A DNA stretch of 64,000 nucleotides from Saccharofermentans sp. (GTDB lineage Bacteria; Bacillota; Clostridia; Saccharofermentanales; Saccharofermentanaceae), in NCBI GenBank assembly GCA_024403695.1, contig JAKSRI010000001.1, forward strand, positions 1 through 64,000. Reading direction: 5' to 3'. The position numbers and the translations under genes are program-made. Under the pieces are notes generated by a model. It saw nothing but the letters and a program-made list of their open reading frames with translations. It had not been told where the DNA came from and ran no database searches. Below, one piece after another: positions 6,840 to 16,900 of this stretch (positions are counted from its first letter, which is position 1; each line of letters begins with the position of its first letter).

Positions 6840-9728
6840 ATGCGTAAAGGTGTTTTGAGCAGATTTATTTGTTTGTTTCTTTCTGTATTGATGGTGGTTG
6901 CTATTCCACTTAGTTCGTTGAGTTCGTTGACGCTCAGAGCGGATATTATTCCTGAAGATTATAGCTGGAATAAGATTACTTGGGATACTGTGAAGATGAA
7001 TCTTAATTATGTGGCTGACGATGAGGCCGCAGCTGAGATTGCCAGCGCCAAGATGCCTAATGCAGCCAAGTATGACTGGGTTGTATATAGCGTAGATGAG
7101 GAGGGCGGATACTCTGCCATCTGGTTCGACGGCAGCAACTGGAGATATCAGTCAGGCACATTTACGTTTGATGATATCATTGATAACGTTAATGAGGGTG
7201 AGACGTGGTACGTGATCGGTGACGTGACATACACAACCGATTTTAACTGGAATTCTATGTCCATGAAGAGTACGACTATTACTTGTGATAGTGGTGTGGA
7301 TTTTGATGATGCAGTTACTATCGCATCTAATCACATTAGATATTCTTCCGAGTATGCCATGGTTGCTTATTCATATAAAGGCGCAGATGAGTACTTGTGT
7401 ACATATAATTATACTGGTTCTTGGGAGCCTACAACTCTCTCATTTGAAGACATGAAAGAGTGTATTCGTGCGGACATTAAGGTCTACGTAATTGGCACTG
7501 AGACTCATAATGATAAGCTCCCATCTAGCTATAACTGGAGCGACTGTGAAAATTGTATTCTTGATGTTACTTTTGATGGTGTTAGTACTGATGAAGCAAT
7601 TGCTCTCGCGAAATACTATTTCCCAGGTGGTCAGGATGTTCGCATTTACTATGATTTTGATGGAGTTTATCTATATTATATTAAGTGGAATTCAGAAGAA
7701 AATAGTTGGGAAGATGTAAAGACTCAAACATCAGCGATGACTAAAGTAATTAATGCATTTTATGAAAAAAGCTATGTTATAGGAAAAGTAGTTGAGCTTG
7801 GTTCTAATTATTCTCAATATAGTTTTCAAAAAGTGACTGATTCGTCTTATGGGTTATTTCCTTATACGGGTATTACTACTGATAGAGCTATAGAATTTGC
7901 TGATTATAAAATAAATAACGGCGTTAAGATTGACTGCCTGGTTTATGGAAATTTCAATGGCTACAAGGTTCTTACATATAATGGAAACGACTGGGTTAAT
8001 GGTACAGGTTACACCTATGACCGCATTAAAGAATTAGTAGATAGTGGTCTGTCCATTTATGTAATTGGTTATGCTGATGAGTGTTCTCTTAATAAATTTT
8101 CCAAAACTGATAGTGGAATCGATTTTGACAGAATTATTTCCGTGGAGGAAGCAGCAACTATAGCTAGAAATATAGTTGATAATCCTATAGAACATGATTT
8201 GTTTGTATATTCATATAGCGAACAAAGTGGGAAGTATAGTTATTTGATTTATTATACCGATAGTGGTTGGACCCGTTATGGACTGACTTGTGATATGCAA
8301 AAACTATTTGAATATTGCGATAGTTATAATAATTTATATACAGTCGGTTCACCTATAAAATATACTCTCCCAGATCAGTATAATTTTACTATGGTTGATG
8401 AGGATACAGCACGCATTTTCCTTGATGATTATTATGAATATGAAATTTACAATATCATTCTGAATGAACTTCCTAACCTGAAAGATGGGGACAATGTTAT
8501 TTATTCTTTTACAGAATCAAATTCTAATTGTCATTGTTATAAGGTGGAAAATGGGAAGTTAAAGAAAAACACATATGTTACTCCTAGCGGAACTTCCCTT
8601 GAAGATATTTGTAAAGGTTGGGATGATAGACGATTTTTTGTTGTTGGCACAGTAGTATCCATGAAGGACCACTCCATCTCTCAGATTCCAGATAACGCCA
8701 TATCTCTTAAAGTAGATGCTGGCATCGATTCAGATACAGCAATCATTTTGGCAAAATCTCTGGCCACAAATCCTTCCAAGAATGACTGGTTGGTTTACTC
8801 CGCCACAGCCGACGGCAAATACGAGGCAATCTGGTTTGATGGCACTTCTTGGCGTTATCAGTCAGGTGCGTTCTCCCTGGAGGATATTAAGTCTGAAATT
8901 AAGGCAGGTCAGAAGTGGTATGTTTTCGGATCTTCAGAGGTGCCAACCCCTGTCACACCAGAGCCAACTCCAGATCCTACTCCAGCAACTGGCGTGGAAG
9001 GTTTCTGCGAGCGCTTGTACACTTGCGCCCTCGGCCGTGCTTCTGACCCAGCTGGCGTTAAGTCATGGGTGGACGCCATAAAGGCAGGTGCAGACGGCGC
9101 GAAAGCAGCACGCGGCTTTTTCTTCTCACCAGAATTTACTGGCAAGAACCTCGACAACAAAGAGTACGTAACACGTTTGTATAAGACATTCATGGATCGT
9201 GAGCCAGATGCTGCAGGCCTTGCAGCTTGGGTGGAAGCCCTCGAGAAGGGTGCGTCTCGTGAGAAAGTGTTTGATGGTTTCGTGAACTCCCAGGAGTGGG
9301 CTAACATCTGCTTCAAGTATGGCATCAAGTCCGGTGGAACTGCAGTTCCTAACATCCGCCTGGAGCCATCCGCAGAGATTCTGGCTTTTGCCGAGCGTTT
9401 GTATACAACTTGCCTCGGCCGTAGTGCTGACGCAGCTGGCCTTAAAGCGTGGGCGGATGCTTTGGCAAACCGTGAGGGAAGTGGTGCCAAAGTAGCACGT
9501 GGATTCTTCTTCTCTGATGAGTTTATTAATAAGAAGTACGACAATGGTGAGTTCGTTCGTAGATGCTATCTCACATTCATGGACAGAGAGCCAGATAAGG
9601 CTGGCTATGATGCATGGGTCGACGCCCTAGAAAAGGGTGCTTCCCGCGAGAAGGTATTCGACGGATTCACCCAGTCACCAGAGTTTGTAGCTATTTGTGA
9701 GAAGGCTGGAATTATCCCGTTCGGATAA
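6840..9728 (+). CDS. Secreted repeat protein with C-terminal DUF4214 cassettes
   Basis: A 962-residue exported protein. ATG 6840 follows GGAGAG by a normal spacing and starts a clear signal peptide (residues 1-36, ending near LRAD). Residues about 40-700 hold seven degenerate ~90-residue modules, each with a 'vvYS....Y....W..' strand pattern and ending in 'WYVIG' or a variant. The first and last modules are nearly identical (IWFDG...WRYQSG). A Pro/Thr linker (about 700-718) precedes two ~115-residue cassettes, each containing two DUF4214 halves ('LYxxxLGR', 'FMDREPD.AG', 'ALEKGASREKVF'). DUF4214 is common in surface and S-layer-type proteins, and its function is unknown. The central modules use AT-rich codons while both ends resemble the chromosome. 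No sorting signal is visible. Confidence 0.82.
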   Translation: MRKGVLSRFICLFLSVLMVVAIPLSSLSSLTLRADIIPEDYSWNKITWDTVKMNLNYVADDEAAAEIASAKMPNAAKYDWVVYSVDEEGGYSAIWFDGSNWRYQSGTFTFDDIIDNVNEGETWYVIGDVTYTTDFNWNSMSMKSTTITCDSGVDFDDAVTIASNHIRYSSEYAMVAYSYKGADEYLCTYNYTGSWEPTTLSFEDMKECIRADIKVYVIGTETHNDKLPSSYNWSDCENCILDVTFDGVSTDEAIALAKYYFPGGQDVRIYYDFDGVYLYYIKWNSEENSWEDVKTQTSAMTKVINAFYEKSYVIGKVVELGSNYSQYSFQKVTDSSYGLFPYTGITTDRAIEFADYKINNGVKIDCLVYGNFNGYKVLTYNGNDWVNGTGYTYDRIKELVDSGLSIYVIGYADECSLNKFSKTDSGIDFDRIISVEEAATIARNIVDNPIEHDLFVYSYSEQSGKYSYLIYYTDSGWTRYGLTCDMQKLFEYCDSYNNLYTVGSPIKYTLPDQYNFTMVDEDTARIFLDDYYEYEIYNIILNELPNLKDGDNVIYSFTESNSNCHCYKVENGKLKKNTYVTPSGTSLEDICKGWDDRRFFVVGTVVSMKDHSISQIPDNAISLKVDAGIDSDTAIILAKSLATNPSKNDWLVYSATADGKYEAIWFDGTSWRYQSGAFSLEDIKSEIKAGQKWYVFGSSEVPTPVTPEPTPDPTPATGVEGFCERLYTCALGRASDPAGVKSWVDAIKAGADGAKAARGFFFSPEFTGKNLDNKEYVTRLYKTFMDREPDAAGLAAWVEALEKGASREKVFDGFVNSQEWANICFKYGIKSGGTAVPNIRLEPSAEILAFAERLYTTCLGRSADAAGLKAWADALANREGSGAKVARGFFFSDEFINKKYDNGEFVRRCYLTFMDREPDKAGYDAWVDALEKGASREKVFDGFTQSPEFVAICEKAGIIPFG

Positions 9729-9746
9729 TAAGCATGCGACTCGTAA

Positions 9747-10556
9747 TTAATTTATTGATACCCCCATCACTTCATGAAAGTGGTGGGGTTTGTTTATTTT
9801 TACCAAATACATTTCGCATAGGCTTGTGATTATGTTTATGATTAGATCTCTCATCTGCATCTGACCTGGCAAATATTTCTCGTTTCCGCTTAATATGAAC
9901 AAATCACGCCCAATATAGAAACCACTCTGAAGATATTCTTTCAGTTTGGTGCACTGGTCATCAACGTATTCCTGGTTGTTCATTGCGCCCATCAACTCGA
10001 TGAAAACACATCGATTAAACATAGGGAAAAAGAGCCCAAAATCTGAGTAACGCGCCTTGTTGGGATTTATGTACATTCTAGGTTCGTAAACGAAGGTTAG
10101 TCCCAGATTTCTTAGTTCGCTGGCAAAATCTTTTTCCAGTCTTGATTTGAATTCCACACCATTTGATACAATCTCGCTGTCAGGTCTGAATTTGCTGCAA
10201 TTTGTCACAGCTTTTTCCCAGTAAGCCTGGTTGAACTTAATATTTTTGTTATTTCTTAGTGTGTATTTGCCTTTGATTGATAGGTAATTGGTTTTGTAGA
10301 TGGTGGCGAGCTGTTTCTTTGCTTCGTGTAATTGGTTTGTATATTGCTTACGTAGAGTTGCTACATTAAGGTAAAAATTATATTCTTCGTGCTTTTTTGA
10401 GATTTGTATGTAGTTTTTTAGGGCGTCATTGAAAATTCGCACTGCTATTGAGCCACGATTGTTTACAGCAAGACATCGAGGCATTAATGATAGTTGATCT
10501 TCCAACCATAATATTTGAGCGATATACCACTCTTTTGGGAGCATTCTTAATTCCAT
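9747..10556 (-). CDS. Predicted PD-(D/E)XK-superfamily nuclease, orphan
   Basis: The frame runs from ATG 10556 (269 residues). A TTG at 10595 would add 13 residues, and a further ATG lies at 10544. None has a good ribosome site, so the start is uncertain. The C-terminal half shows a restriction-endonuclease-like core: a glutamate helix ('EFKSRLEKDFASEL'), a 'VYEPR' strand, 'YSDFGLFF' (candidate metal Asp), 'IELMGAM' (the E-x-x-G position) and a helix ending 'KLKEYLQSGF'. This order resembles nuclease-like proteins with a 'D...(I/W)E-x-x-G...Y...K...Y' pattern. The N-terminal ~110 residues are charged and unassigned. It is alone on its strand with no methylase or transposase beside it. Function is inferred from motif order only. 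Confidence 0.5.
   Translation of the reverse strand: MELRMLPKEWYIAQILWLEDQLSLMPRCLAVNNRGSIAVRIFNDALKNYIQISKKHEEYNFYLNVATLRKQYTNQLHEAKKQLATIYKTNYLSIKGKYTLRNNKNIKFNQAYWEKAVTNCSKFRPDSEIVSNGVEFKSRLEKDFASELRNLGLTFVYEPRMYINPNKARYSDFGLFFPMFNRCVFIELMGAMNNQEYVDDQCTKLKEYLQSGFYIGRDLFILSGNEKYLPGQMQMRDLIINIITSLCEMYLVKINKPHHFHEVMGVSIN
9761..9793. terminator. Terminator of the DUF4214 gene, overlapping the end of the opposing gene
   Basis: CCCCATCACTT pairs with AAGTGGTGGGG (one G-T pair) around a short loop, followed by TTTGTTTATTTTT. On the minus strand the same bases encode the last residues of the nuclease-like protein, whose stop is at 9747-9749. Confidence 0.82.
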
Positions 10557-10723
10557 GATTAATGGTAACAAGAATTGGGAACGTTGAAAAGTCAAAAAAT
10601 GCGTAAAAATTGAAATAAGTGCTTGAAATCGTTCTAAAATGCATGAAAAACTGCTGTTTTTGTCGGTGATTGTCGATTTTTGTCGGTTTTTGTGGGTTTG
10701 GCATTTTTGTTATTTATGGGGCG

Positions 10724-10779
10724 TTTGCAACTTCAAAGTATGAAAAATATGACAGTTTGTGATAAAAGCAAGTTGCAAA
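10724..10779. repeat. Dyad unit 1 of the TTTGCAACTT element
   Basis: This 56-base unit starts TTTGCAACTT and ends AAGTTGCAAA, a perfect 10-base inverted repeat. An inner imperfect pair, CAAAGT with AGTTTG, sits inside it. The next unit starts 73 bases later and shares most of its sequence. Confidence 0.8.
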
Positions 10780-10795
10780 CTCGTCAGAACACTCA

Positions 10796-10853
10796 TTTTG
10801 CAACTTCAAAGTATGAAAAATACAGTACTTTGTGATAAAAACAACTTGCAAAA
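10796..10853. repeat. Dyad unit 2 of the TTTGCAACTT element
   Basis: A 58-base near-copy of the unit at 10724. Its outer arms are TTTTGCAA and TTGCAAAA and its inner arms are a perfect CAAAGTA/TACTTTG, so a nested two-stem fold is preserved although bases differ from unit 1. Confidence 0.8.
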
Positions 10854-10895
10854 CTGCCACCCACCACCAAATATCAACCATTCTTTAGATTTTTA

Positions 10896-10904
10896 TGCTA
10901 TGAT
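10896..10904 (+). promoter_or_regulatory. Extended -10 promoter of the giant surface protein gene
   Basis: TGC-TATGAT is an extended -10 motif about 42 bases before the start codon. No convincing -35 is present. Confidence 0.45.
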
Positions 10905-10945
10905 ATATGGGTATTAATTTAAAATCATGAGGTAGGGGTATTATC

Positions 10946-13900
10946 ATGAAGAAATCTTTAGGTACAAAGATTTTATCAGTAGCGCTCGCGACGCTGCTGG
11001 TAACAACTATGATGCCGTTAAGCTGGTTGTCTAGTGCAATTAAGACAACAGTTAGAGCGGATGAGGAGTCCATTGTCAATGCGACTTGGGATCCTACTGG
11101 CGAGAATATTGCTTTCGAGCAGGGTACAGCAACTGCAGCAGTAGGTAATCTCGGTTATGCCGCAGATGGCAAGACACAGCTTCCAAAGTCAGTAGCAATT
11201 GATGTAACTTTCCCAGGTGGACACACTGGTAAGAAGGTTGTTGTCTCACTTGCTCCTGGTGTAAAGCTTGTTGATAATGGATCTGCAAAGCTTGAGGAGA
11301 ATAAGGCTTCAACTTATTTTGAGGGTGTAACAGGTCCGACAAACAGAACAAACATTTATGGTGGTAGTTACTATAATAATGGTGATTACACATATGCTTT
11401 TGGAGACGGACTGGTAAGAGCTTCTTTCGCTATTCAGCTCCAGGTGGACGAGGCTTTTTACGCAGATCCAGACAATTCAGTTCTTGATGATGCGGTTAAG
11501 GTTTATCTTGTAACTAATGAGGGCGTTGATGCTCAGGCTGCTATCGACGTTAATCGCGCACAGCTTCCAGCTATTCAGAGTGGCAGAACAATTAATGGTA
11601 ATGCCATCACAGATGCTAAGATCACATCTGGCCCAATCGGCGCGCCACTCACACTTTATTCTTACTACGGACGTTCTATCAGCTATTTCTACAAGTACGC
11701 TGAGATTACATATGAGCTTCCAGCAGGCGTTTCTGTTGATGATACAGCAGTTACTGTTGGATCCGGTACTTCTGCGTCTACTTATGCTAGAGCGAACTTT
11801 AAGGTGAAGAGCGTTACTCCAAATGCAGACGGCACTACAACAGTCGTTTACTATAGAGAGAATTTCCAGGATTCATGTATTGGTTGTCAGCCAATCATTA
11901 CTATCGCTTCTGCTAACTACGGCGCTGGCGACACTATTCCTGTAAAGTGTACGAAAGTGGAGGCGCTCCCATACGGTAACGTGGAGACTCCAGTCGTAAC
12001 AACTTCCGTAGGAACTATTAACTACAATATCATTGCTGACGACGAGCTTATGACTGTAAATGGCATGAACCTCACAGCTACTATCCAGTCAGAAGATAAC
12101 CTCGAGGCTGATACTCTCCTCGCTAGATATAGTTTCCACAATAATGGTGCGCAGCCATCTGCACCTAAGGTGGTTACTATGACTTTCGTGCCAAAGAATG
12201 CTTCTAATAGTGGTTATAACCTCCCATGTGGTGTGGATTATGTAATGCTTACAGGTCAGATTAACCAGCCTGTTGGCACTGTTACTTACACAGTTTATGA
12301 CAAGGAGCAGGATTGCATCCTTCCAGAGGCACGTACTTACACAACTGCGGACAAGTTCAATGGTAATGGTATTTTCAACCTTACTGCTTCTAAGCTTGGT
12401 CTCGGTCCTAATGAGTATCTCGCGACTGTAAGTTATGAGCTCGACTACGACAATGGCGATGGCACACGCTATGGCCTTAAGGTGGGTGGCAATGGTGTTA
12501 CTCCAGTTGCTAACTATCAGACAGTAGGTGGTAAGATCTTTGGCAAGGAAGGCCTCGCAGCAATGAATAGCTATCCTGTCATGACTTACACTCTCGAGGA
12601 CAAGTACGAGGGTGGATCACAGCACTCCGCCACTGCGACTTGCAAGACTACAGTTAAAACTGGCCGTAACCAGAACGAGAACTATTTCACTGATAACACA
12701 ACTGGCACAGATGCTAACAAGAAGAAGGTGGCGAAAGCAGGTGCTACACCTCTCGCACTTTCCGTAATCCTCGGCAGCCGCCAGACTTCTAACACAACAA
12801 ACGCATTCTTTGCGGATTTTGATATTACCCCAACTATTTATATCAGAGACGTTTACGCTACATCTGTAGATGAGACAACAATTACTAACATTAGTATTGT
12901 TAACAAAAAGGGTGTAGACATTATGCAGGTATATAAGGATCTCATTGAGGTTACTTATTACCTCGATTCAACAGGCCACGTAGTAGCTAAGATTGATACT
13001 TCAGCTCTCGCAGGTCTTACAAACTATGATGATAAGTATGCTGCAGCTATTGGTTGGTTCGATCGTAATGATCCAACAGAGCAGACACTTAAGATTACAT
13101 GGAGCTACGCAACAGCAGCTACATGCACAGACTCTACTATCTATAACCTTGTAGATGTTGTTTTCGTTTCATCTGAGCTTACTTCTGGTTCAAGTAACTC
13201 TGCTAGTTCTCAGACTGAGATCGCTGATCCATTTGGAGTAGCTCAGGCAGGTGATAAGGCTGTTGTTAAAGGCTTGACTTCAGTTCTTGGCACTAAGTTC
13301 CAGGTAGTTGCAAGAGAGGATATTGCTATTACTACTTCTGGTAAGAGAGCAGATGCTCCGGATGATATCGATTATGATAAGTGGAATGGCGATGAGTCTG
13401 ACTGCATTCTTATCGAGCCAGGCGCACGTTTTGTAATTAAGAATGAGGTATTCAATAATTCCGGTAGAGTAACTTCTACTGATCCTAACAGCCTTAACTA
13501 TATTTATATTCCAGTTCCTTATATGGGCGATGACTGGGGTGCACTTAACAGTGGTATTGATGCAAATGGCGTACATACAGATGCATTTACTTACACAATG
13601 ACTCTTAACAGTCCAGTAGATGTTGATGCTGAGTTTGAGGATATCCTCACATTCTCTTATGCTAAAGTTGATCTCGCTGGTCTTGGCGTAACTTCAAGCA
13701 CTAATGTAGGTACTCTTGGTGGAATTCTCCAGGATGCTTCCGGTATTCAGTGGGATAGCAATTCTTCCTTTGATGCAGGTAATGAGTACAACGTAATCCG
13801 TGTTGCTATCAGCGGACTTCCTGCTGCTACAACAAGTAAGATTCCAGCACTCTGTCTCGACGTAACTCCTACAGAGGATGCTGTTATCGATTCTGTTAAC

Positions 13901-16900
13901 CTTTTCCAGGCACTTTATTATGAGAGCCTTATCACAGCAAACAACGATGTATTCCAGGGATGGGCTACATCTACACAGCTCGCTCTCCAGGTAACAAAGG
14001 GTACTATTTCAGGTGTTGTTTGGAAGGATGCTAACGGCGACGGAATCATGCAGGACAATGAGCCAAAGCTCGAGGGTATCCAGGTTTCTCTTACAAATAA
14101 GAGCAACACTCAGATCGAGACAACTCAGCCAGTGACAGTTTCTACTAATGCTGATGGTGAGTTTACTTTCGGCTTGCTCCCAAGTGACCAGTACACTGTT
14201 ACTTTCGAGGCTGGTCCTGACACAGCAATCGCATTCAATGAGTACAAGGGTTCTCCTGTAGATGCTACTGCAAATGACGCGATCGATAGTGATGCAACTC
14301 CAATTTATGATGCAGAGGGCACACTTACTGGCGGTGTTATCAGCAAGCTTGATATTCCTTATTATCCTGTTGGTAACGCAGCTGATTTCACACACGGCAC
14401 AGAGGCTTTCGGACTCGTGCCAACAGTAACAGTTCATTACAACCTCGTTCAGAACGACTCCACTCCAGATGGCGCAGTTGCACCTGATGATGAGGATATC
14501 GTTTCTGGTTCCGAGTACACTGCAGTGCCTAACACACAGACATTTGACGGATACAAGTTCATGGGCTGGTACACAAACCCAGGTTGCTCCGTTAAGTTCG
14601 TTGACGGCACAGCAGTAAGCGCACCTGCCGGCTCCACAGTTTATAACCTCTATGGTAAGTGGGTACGCACATCCTACACAGTCGAGTTCAATTCCAACGA
14701 GCCAGTTGGCACAAAAGCATCCGGCTCCATGGAGGCACAAGCCATCGACAACGGCGTGAAGACAAAGCTCAACGCCAACACTTTTGATATCTTTGGTTAT
14801 GAATTTGCTGGATGGAACACAGCCGCTGACGGTTCTGGCACAGCATATGCAGACGAGGCAGAAGTTCTCGACCTCGCGAGCGATGGCGAAAGCATCACGC
14901 TCTATGCTCAGTGGAAGCTCGCTAAGTACCAGGTAGAGTTCTACGTGGGTGACACACAGTTTATAACAATTAATGCAGTTGATATTAGTACTGACTCCAT
15001 CACAATGGCACCAGCTGTTAGTGGCATGCTGGCACCTGCTGGATACTCATTCTCTAAGTGGGTTTGTGGTGACAAGACTTTCGAGGCATCCCAGAAGATT
15101 ACTGACGTTGCTGGTTTTATCAGAGACAATGCTGATGGCAACGTGGTAAAGCTTTATGCAGAGTTTACTGCAAACGAGTACACAATCGTATTTAATGACG
15201 GTGCAGGTGCTACTTCAGAGCAGAAGATGGTTTATGACGTAGAGGCAGCACTTGACGAGAATTCCTTCAAGAAGGAAGGACACACTTTTGCTGGTTGGAA
15301 CACAGAAACTGACGGTTCTGGTACAGCTTATTCTGATAAAGAAGTAGTAAAGAATCTTGCTACAAGTGGCACAGTAAACCTTTATGCACAGTGGGAAGCT
15401 AATAGATATACTGTTACGTTCGACTTCAATGGCGGTTCGAACAATGCTGGTGATACAAAGTATATAAGAGAAAATGTTCCTTATAATACGCCTTTTGGTA
15501 ATCCTAGTATCAGCTTCTACCGTCCAGGTTATAAATTTATTGGATGGTCCACAACAGTTAATGATGCTTCAACAATTGTTGGGGAGGATTATAGATTTAC
15601 ATCTGATACTACTTTGTATGCAGTATGGACTGCAAATGAGTATGTAATCGCATTTAATGGTAATGGTGGTCTTGGTTCAGTAGACAGCATCAATGCTAAA
15701 TACGACCAGGAGTATGAGCTTCCTGCAAATGGTTTCACATTCGAGGGATACACATTTGAAGGATGGTCACTCGACATTTATGCTACAGCTTCAGATGCAG
15801 TTGCTCCTGGCACAAAGGTTTCAAACCTCTCTGAGGGCGAAGAGATTATTACTTTCCATGCGATTTGGACTGCAAACTCCTATGAAATTGCATATGATGC
15901 GAATGGCGGTGTTGGCCAGATGGATAACACACCTGCAACTTATAATGTATCCGTTGCACTTAGTGCAAATGAATATGTTCGCGCTGGCTATACATTCCTT
16001 GGCTGGTCTCTTGATAGTAATGCAACAGTTCCTACATATGCTGATGGCGCTGCAGTAAGCAATCTTGCTTCTGATGACGGCGATGTGGTTACACTCTACG
16101 CTGTATGGTCAGCAAATTCTTATGTTGTTATCTTTGATGGTAACGGTGGTTCAAGTGATGATGTAGTTCCAAATCAGTCAATGGAGTATGATCAGGAAGT
16201 AGCACTTAATGAGAATTTGTATTCTCGTGTTGGATATGACTTTGCTGGTTGGAATACAGCAGCTGATGGTTCTGGTGATGCATATGCTGACAAGGCAGTT
16301 GTGAAGAACCTCACTACAGAAGGTGCAATTACTCTCTATGCACAGTGGACACCACACACATATGTTATTGACTATGATGCTAATGGTGGCGATGGAAAGA
16401 TGGCACCATCTGAAGCAACTTATGATGTAGCTGTTGTTCTTAAGGATAATGAGTTCACACGTACTGGTTATACATTTGTCGGCTGGGCTCTTGATGCAGC
16501 TGCAACTACACCTGATTATCTTGCAGGGGATAGCGTTACTAACCTTGCTACAGAGGGCTCTGTAACACTTTATGCTGTATGGCAGGCAAATTCCTATACA
16601 GTTGTATTCGATGCAAATTGTGCTGACTACGATGGCACAATGGACGACATGACAATGGTTTATGATCAGACATATACATTGCTCCTTAACAAGTTTACTC
16701 GTGAGGGTTATGTATTTGCTGGTTGGGCTACTGAGTCTGATGGCGATGTAGCATATGCAGACCTTGATGATGTTAAGAACTTGTCAGCAGTGGATGGCGA
16801 CACAGTTACACTCTACGCTGTATGGTCCGCAAACGAGTACACAGTTAAGTTCGATGCTAACTGTGAAGACTTTGAGGGTAAGATGGCCGATCAGCCTATG

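Larger units (their letters stand above)
10557..10945. other. Intergenic region: TTGTCGG-rich tract and a dimeric dyad element
   Basis: No gene is seen in this ~390-base gap between divergent genes. Bases 10655-10700 contain short near-repeats of TTTTTGTCGG. Bases 10724-10853 hold two copies of a palindromic unit (listed separately). Bases 10896-10904 hold an extended -10 box for the giant surface gene. Confidence 0.6.

Noticed and set aside
14009..14740. A 243-codon minus-strand frame inside the giant surface gene
   Set aside because: Its composition is Cys-rich and unlike any protein here, and the plus-strand repeats are continuous through it.
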